A DNA stretch of 64,000 nt, taken from UBA11891 sp049890035. GTDB lineage: Bacteria; Bacteroidota; Bacteroidia; Flavobacteriales; Flavobacteriaceae. Positions 59,830-64,000 of this stretch are shown piece after piece (within the stretch, counting starts at the first letter, position 1; each line of letters starts with the position of its first letter). Both the position numbers and the translations under genes were made by a program. The notes beneath the pieces were generated by a model. The model was not told where the DNA came from. It worked only from the letters and a program-made list of their open reading frames with translations, and did not search any database. Location: positions 1 to 64,000 of the forward strand of contig JBMHCG010000052.1 in the NCBI GenBank assembly GCA_049890035.1, given 5' to 3'.

Positions 59830-60576
59830 ATGAAAACAATCCTTATTACAGGTGCCAGCAGTGGAATCGGATGGGCTACGGCTCTCAAACTCTCAGAACG
59901 AGGCCACAATCTAATTCTTTGTGGTAGAAGAGAAGAACGCTTAAAAACACTTCAAAATGAATTAAAAATCCCAACCTATAGCCTCTGTTTTGACGTCCGT
60001 GATAAAACCGCCGTTCAAGCTTCCATAGCAAGTTTACCCCCCATTTTCCAACAAGTTGATGTTTTGATTAACAACGCTGGCAATGCACATGGGTTGGATT
60101 ATTCCCAAGATGCCAATTTGGATGATTGGGATGCTATGATTGATGGTAACGTAAAAGGGCTCCTCTATGTTACCAAAGCTATTCTTCCCCAAATGATTGC
60201 ACGGAATGCGGGACAAATTATCAATGTAGGATCCATTGCGGGTAAAGAGGCCTATCCCAAGGGAAATGTGTATTGTGCAAGCAAAGCGGCGGTGGATACT
60301 TTCACGCAAGGATTGCGCTTGGATACCAACCCCTATGGACTTCGAATCGGAGCTATCCATCCAGGATTGGTCGAAACGGAATTTTCAGAAGTCCGGTTTA
60401 AAGGGGATTCACAAAGAGCAAAAAATGTGTACCAGCCACTGAACGCGCTTCAAGCATCCGATGTGGCAGATTGTATTGATTTTATGATCGCTGCTCCTGC
60501 CCATGTCACTCTAGCTGATATTACCCTATTGCCTACCGACCAAGCCAGTGCTTATGTCGCCAACCGTAAACAATGA
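59830..60576 (+). CDS. short-chain dehydrogenase/reductase (YdfG-like)
   Basis: Classical SDR of 248 residues from the ATG at 59830; the frame is open to 59785 but the family starts at MKTILITGASSGIG. The cofactor loop TGASSGIG, the NNAG motif, the catalytic Ser in NVGSIAGKEA and the YCASK pair (Tyr and Lys) are present. Family neighbours include YdfG-type serine/hydroxy-acid dehydrogenases. The substrate is not established. Its stop overlaps the AlbA_2 gene start by 4 bp. Confidence 0.92.
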   Translation: MKTILITGASSGIGWATALKLSERGHNLILCGRREERLKTLQNELKIPTYSLCFDVRDKTAVQASIASLPPIFQQVDVLINNAGNAHGLDYSQDANLDDWDAMIDGNVKGLLYVTKAILPQMIARNAGQIINVGSIAGKEAYPKGNVYCASKAAVDTFTQGLRLDTNPYGLRIGAIHPGLVETEFSEVRFKGDSQRAKNVYQPLNALQASDVADCIDFMIAAPAHVTLADITLLPTDQASAYVANRKQ

Positions 60577-61712
60577 TTAACAAAAGGCTTTTAGTCAAAG
60601 TCTTGTTGGCCCACAATGACGAAAATAGCTTTTATGATAAAAAGCTACGAATCGATTTGAGCCGAAAGGAAGGAAAAGCAAAGTTTTTAAAACACGTTTG
60701 CGCCCTTTCAAATAGCAATCCCGCAAATAATTCCTATATCGTCATCGGTGTTTCGGATCAACAAAACAAGATTGTAGGAGTTGATTTTTTTGATGATAGT
60801 AAGCTACAAAACCTCGTCAACGCCTATCTAGAGAATCCACCTCGGGTGACGTATGAAAACATTCCCTTTCCCCATCTTCCCATTGGAAAAGTTGTTGGAT
60901 TGATCACTATTTTTCCCAATCCAGCTTGTACTGCCTTGCGAAAAAATATTTGGAAATATTATGGCGGGAGTGTTTTTATCCGTGAGGGAAGCATTTCACA
61001 ACCTAAAAAGTTTGGAATTACCCTACAAGATATCAATTCGAGTGTCGTCGAAACAATCGAACACCAAGCGCAAAACAACATCCAATTGACATTGGATGGG
61101 GTGGTCGATTTCTTAAACCAACATCAAGGGGAAAAAATGCAATCCGAATACCGTGTTTTTAAAGAAACTTTTGTGCTGTGTTGGGCAGGAATTGAAAAAA
61201 AAGTAAAGGACAAAACCTATTATTCGCGTGTTGATATTGAATTGATCAATGAACAGGTAAAACTTTTTTATTCCAACCTTGATGAGGTAGAAATTTCCTG
61301 GGACAAAGATGCATTTACAATCACCGAATATGTCCAACTAGGAATTCATAATGACTTTCGATTTTTCCCCTTAGAAAAAGTTGCTATTAACTTTCAAGAA
61401 AATGGCACTTACCAATTGCAAACAGAACTGCTTTTTGAACCGCCACGATTGGATCGTGCTACTTTGCTTCATCGGTTTAATGCCAATAATGCTTTGCTTG
61501 ATAAATTGGAAAAAAAGATTCCACTCAGCTTGGTTGAACAAGAAGATTTGTATCAATTGCCTTCGTCCTATATGTTGTGTTATCTAAATTTAATCCATGC
61601 AGCAAAAGAACAACTTCATCGTTCCCGCCCTTTACTGAAATCTCAAGGAGCAGCCATCTACGAAGCCTACAAAGAAACCCAAAGAATTTTACGGAAAATT
61701 AAATACAACTAG
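60573..61712 (+). CDS. AlbA_2 (Schlafen-type) putative DNA-binding protein
   Basis: A 379-residue cytoplasmic protein. Its N-terminal part (about 15-145) resembles the AlbA_2 domain: a charged LRIDLSRKEGKAKFLKHVCAL helix, then NNSYIVIGVSDQQNKIVGVDFF, followed by a FIREGS strand. The remaining 230 residues are mixed and end in a basic helix (RSRPLLKSQGAAIYEAYKE). AlbA_2 proteins are often annotated as ATP-binding or transcription regulators; nothing here proves either. The gene overlaps the SDR by 4 bp and its 3' end overlaps the convergent small membrane gene by 4 bp. Confidence 0.75.
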   Translation: MINKRLLVKVLLAHNDENSFYDKKLRIDLSRKEGKAKFLKHVCALSNSNPANNSYIVIGVSDQQNKIVGVDFFDDSKLQNLVNAYLENPPRVTYENIPFPHLPIGKVVGLITIFPNPACTALRKNIWKYYGGSVFIREGSISQPKKFGITLQDINSSVVETIEHQAQNNIQLTLDGVVDFLNQHQGEKMQSEYRVFKETFVLCWAGIEKKVKDKTYYSRVDIELINEQVKLFYSNLDEVEISWDKDAFTITEYVQLGIHNDFRFFPLEKVAINFQENGTYQLQTELLFEPPRLDRATLLHRFNANNALLDKLEKKIPLSLVEQEDLYQLPSSYMLCYLNLIHAAKEQLHRSRPLLKSQGAAIYEAYKETQRILRKIKYN

Positions 61713-61894
61713 AACCCTTTGCGCATCATCACGTAGAGTCCAACAAGACAAAGCACGTATAAAATTTTTTTTGCTGTTTTGGTAAACATCAAAACGTTCA
61801 ACAGATGCATAAGATATTGCTTCCACACCCACAGTGCCGCAATGAATAGAAAAAGGAAAGCTACGACTTTCGTGTCGTGTGTGAGTTCATTCAT
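61709..61894 (-). CDS. small two-helix membrane protein (61 aa)
   Basis: A 61-residue protein from the ATG at 61894. Two hydrophobic segments are visible (KVVAFLFLFIAALWVWKQYL and KILYVLCLVGLYVMM), joined by a basic loop. The start overlaps the stop of the upstream DUF5689-derived reading frame by 8 bp, so translational coupling is possible. A longer frame from 61984 has no membrane-protein character in its added part. No family recognised. Confidence 0.6.
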   Translation of the reverse strand: MNELTHDTKVVAFLFLFIAALWVWKQYLMHLLNVLMFTKTAKKILYVLCLVGLYVMMRKGF

Positions 61895-62225
61895 TTTTAT
61901 CAATAATGCGTATATCGTCCAATTCAAATGTGCCGTCTTGGCTGGTTTTTCCACTACCATTGTAGACAAATGCGAGGTGTACAAAACGTGCTGCAGGCAA
62001 TGCTATAGCCCCCGAATCAATCCAATCTTCGGGCGCATCCCCTTTATGGGCCAAACGAGCCGGGAGTGATTCCCATCGAGAGTTTCTTAGATTTGCTGTA
62101 CTACCATCCCAGTCAGTCGAAACAAATACGTCAAGTTGGCTGTTGTCGGCAAAAGCCACTGAAGTCCGAAAGGAAAGTTGGGGGTGTTGTAGAGATGACA
62201 AATCCAACAAAGGAGTGATCATCAT
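61887..62225 (-). pseudogene. detached C-terminal fragment of the DUF5689 lipoprotein
   Basis: A 112-codon frame, shifted relative to the preceding gene, that encodes the second half of a jelly-roll domain: ITPLLDLSSLQHPQLSFRTS, FADNSQLDVFVSTDWDG, WIDSGAIALPAARFVHLAF and finally GTFELDDIRI. In related flavobacterial proteins this follows the DUF5689 domain in the same polypeptide, after a stretch of roughly 60 or more residues. Here that stretch is missing and the frame changes, so the fragment is probably a remnant. An internal ATG could still allow translation, but it has no signal peptide. Confidence 0.6.
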
Positions 62226-62967
62226 AATAGTTGCGTGTCAAAACCCCATTAAGAAACCCTTGTTCTTGTGGGACTATGTGGGATTTGAAACCGGAATAGG
62301 TGCTGGTCAGCAACCAAGTGGAACGATAGTCGACACATTGTTCCAATCGGCGCTCTCCGTCATACCGGTCAAACGCTTCTCCAGCAAATGTTTTATGGGT
62401 TTCATCAGAAGCAAACTGAACCGCATTTAGGATGATGTATTTACCGATGTGATTGGTATGAAAATCAGCAATAGACAATGGATAGGGACGTAAAGATCGT
62501 TCCAAAGTATCCCGAATGAGATGCTTTGCTATCAAAGTTTCTGGAAGCAAATCGATCCCATCTGCTCGGTATCTTCCCAGTGACAAGATGCCGTTTTGAT
62601 AGCCTGCGCCCAGTCCATTCAATTGTAAATAAACTTTACGCCCAAATGGAAAAACCGTGTACAACGCTTGATGATCCATTACAATCCGCAATGCTCGTTG
62701 CGGTTCCTTCCAATCGTCTTGTATGAAAAGTTCTTTATAAAAATTACCTGTTTTATCCGTACTGAGAACGTAACCTTCAAGCCACAATTCCGTATCGGAG
62801 TCCAGCAACAGATAACCCGTTTCACTTTGTAAAACGGCTTCCTGAACAGCACGGATATTGGTATTTACTTCCGGTGGGGGGCCAAAATGGCTGTGAATAG
62901 GTAAATCATAAGAATCTTCGGTATGACAGGCAATGAACACGAAAAAAGAAAAGTAATATTTGATCAT
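62131..62967 (-). CDS. DUF5689 lipoprotein, truncated
   Basis: Surface or periplasmic lipoprotein with a DUF5689 domain, 278 residues from the ATG at 62967. The lipobox VFIAC follows a short hydrophobic N-terminus (Cys14). DUF5689 strands are seen from NIRAVQEAV through TELWLEGYVLSTDKTGNFYKEL, then GRKVYLQLNGLG, to FLNGVLTRNYYDD. Beyond that point the frame runs into a short unlike tail (TTPPTFLSDFSGF) and stops. The continuation of the family lies in another frame starting at 62225. The gene overlaps the TonB receptor stop by 4 bp; such pairs are usual in Bacteroidota nutrient uptake. It is likely a broken gene. Confidence 0.7.
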   Translation of the reverse strand: MIKYYFSFFVFIACHTEDSYDLPIHSHFGPPPEVNTNIRAVQEAVLQSETGYLLLDSDTELWLEGYVLSTDKTGNFYKELFIQDDWKEPQRALRIVMDHQALYTVFPFGRKVYLQLNGLGAGYQNGILSLGRYRADGIDLLPETLIAKHLIRDTLERSLRPYPLSIADFHTNHIGKYIILNAVQFASDETHKTFAGEAFDRYDGERRLEQCVDYRSTWLLTSTYSGFKSHIVPQEQGFLNGVLTRNYYDDHSFVGFVISTTPPTFLSDFSGFCRQQPT

Positions 62968-64000
62968 AAGCGGTAGTACATTGAGGCAAAAAAAGTTGTC
63001 CCTCGGCCCCACCAGTACTTTGGAGCAAATAAGGGAATGATTCGTCTTTGGTCTACCAACACGGTTTGATAATTGGCATTACGCGCTTGTTCAAATCCCC
63101 CCGTTTTGTGAATCGAGTTAAGTAGGTTTTGAACACTAATGAAAAACCCAACGTACTGTTTCCCCAAACGCCATGATTTACTAGCTGTAGCGTTTAGTGT
63201 AAGATATGAAGGGATGCGTTCGGGAGCGAGTATCGATTCGGCTTCTTTGGAATCGTAATCGGCAAAGGGAATGCCATCAAAGTCTTGATAAAAATTGCGC
63301 GTCCGCCGAAAAGCGTTAATAGCCACATAGGCATGTGAAAAATAATTTACATGCAATCCCATACGCCAGTAGTTTGGGTCTTTATATTCAAATCCCAATG
63401 AATACGCTTGTTGAGGCCCATTCGCTAGGGGGTAACCTTGAAGGTAACTGAACCCAAAAACTTGAGTCCCATTGTCAAACCCAGACAATCGAGATGCGGC
63501 TGTTGGAGCCGTTTGATGCAATAAATGAGGGTTGCTCATATACCGAGCTGTTCCAACAGTTGCAACTCCTAAAAAAGCAACTCCTTCTATGGGTTCATAC
63601 TGTCCAGCAAATTCAAAACCCCGATATCTTCTATGTATCCCATTGAGATGTTATTGAACAAAAAATGCTTGATGGCCTTGAATACCGTCAGCATAATAAA
63701 ATCCTTGTCGGTTGCCATTCCTAAGAGAAATAGAATAGAGGGTGAAACGACCCCGTACTTTTTCTCGTGTTAACCGATAGGATCCTTCAAAAACAAAAGC
63801 ATTTTCAGTGCTAACAAACGGATTGACAATTTCAGCTTCACGAAGATTTAGGTAATAAGACCCAACTGCTGCCGGACGCTTCCAAAAACCCATTCGGGTT
63901 GTAAAATGATGATGCCCATCAAAAGAGTAGGCGATCCCTGTTTTAATTCCTCCTGTAAAGTGTGAAAAAACAGCACCCTTCCCAAAGGAATGATTCGGAT
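62964..64000 (-). pseudogene. TonB-dependent receptor (C-terminal part, interrupted by in-frame stop; runs off the window)
   Basis: The C-terminal beta-barrel of an outer-membrane TonB-dependent receptor. The minus-strand frame is open from the window edge (64000) to a TAA at 63651-63653, then continues in the same frame to 62964. Barrel strands are seen on both sides: SYYLNLREAEIVNPF and RLTREKVRGRFTLYSI before the stop, IHRRYRGFEFAGQYEP, GPQQAYSLGFEYKDPNYWRM and FAPKYWWGRGTTFF after it. The stop falls where relatives have a residue such as Glu before LNGI. The plug and signal peptide lie outside the window. The DUF5689 lipoprotein follows by a 4-bp overlap. Likely substrates cannot be told. 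Confidence 0.75.

Noticed and set aside
61709..61984. Longer 91-residue form of the small membrane protein
   Set aside because: The first 30 residues overlap the DUF5689-derived fragment and look like its shadow; the ATG at 61894 gives a compact two-helix protein.
62131..62225. Programmed ribosomal frameshift in the DUF5689 gene
   Set aside because: No slippery heptamer or downstream structure is evident, and an expected stretch of domain is missing, so a simple shift would not rebuild the protein.
1..64000. CRISPR array, prophage or insertion sequence
   Set aside because: No regularly spaced repeats, transposase, integrase or phage structural gene is seen; gene order is typical core chromosome.

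Overview
The window is ordinary chromosome from a member of the Bacteroidota, almost certainly a Flavobacteriaceae-like bacterium. This is an inference from gene content and promoter style. DnaE carries its own proofreading exonuclease domain. There is a four-gene ligase-associated DNA repair operon, an eight-gene MoxR/Bat operon, a carotenoid set of the myxol/saproxanthin type (crtA, crtD, cruF, crtI), an IPExxxVDY protein in the acpP-fabF-rnc-pyk block, and a TonB-dependent receptor paired with a DUF5689 lipoprotein. Many genes are preceded by the Bacteroidota sigma factor -7 box TAnnTTTG, several with a TTG -33 box 18-22 nt further upstream. Genes are tightly packed, with many ATGA or TAATG overlaps and several convergent ends that overlap by a few bases. 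I see no insertion sequence, prophage, integrase or CRISPR array.

Region by region. 0-5 kb: tRNA-Asp, thioredoxin and DnaE, all on the minus strand. 5-10.7 kb: a plus-strand operon of MBL-fold exonuclease, ATP-dependent DNA ligase, DEXH helicase and PdeM-type phosphoesterase, followed by mfd. 14-20.6 kb: an ACT-domain protein, YraN, MetRS, a histone-deacetylase-family protein, a CBS protein, a YeeZ-like NAD-binding protein and two small hypotheticals. 20.6-26 kb: the carotenoid genes crtA-crtD-cruF (minus) and crtI (plus), separated by a potassium channel gene that is preceded by a likely 27-residue membrane peptide. 26-32.8 kb: a membrane-anchored hypothetical and an AddB/AddA-like helicase-nuclease pair. 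32.8-37.5 kb: superoxide dismutase, a long PurF with a PfkB-family kinase, RNase HI and PurN. 37.6-41.8 kb: acpP, fabF, rnc, an IPExxxVDY protein and pyk. 41.8-49.9 kb: dinB, CYTH protein, monooxygenase-like protein, exported asparaginase, ALDH7-type dehydrogenase, gpsA, pheS and CvpA. 49.9-58.8 kb: the MoxR/DUF58/BatA-E operon. 58.9-61.9 kb: an aldo/keto reductase, an SDR, an AlbA_2 protein and a small membrane protein. 61.9-64 kb: a decayed TonB-receptor/DUF5689 operon.

The window is rich in genome-maintenance functions (DnaE with exonuclease, ligase-associated operon, Mfd, AddAB-like nuclease, DinB, RNase HI). The observations I rate highest are five. (1) A perfect 13-bp terminator hairpin with a T-run lies inside codons 8-18 of rnc, just after fabF. 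(2) A hairpin plus T-run sits in the leader of the crtA-crtD-cruF operon and looks like an attenuator. (3) An unannotated 27-codon membrane ORF lies between a promoter box and the potassium channel gene. (4) An in-frame TAA interrupts the TonB receptor barrel. (5) The neighbouring DUF5689 lipoprotein carries a frame change and an apparent internal deletion, so both genes of that pair are broken. I did not find a clearly new multi-gene system; the conserved operons here belong to described families.
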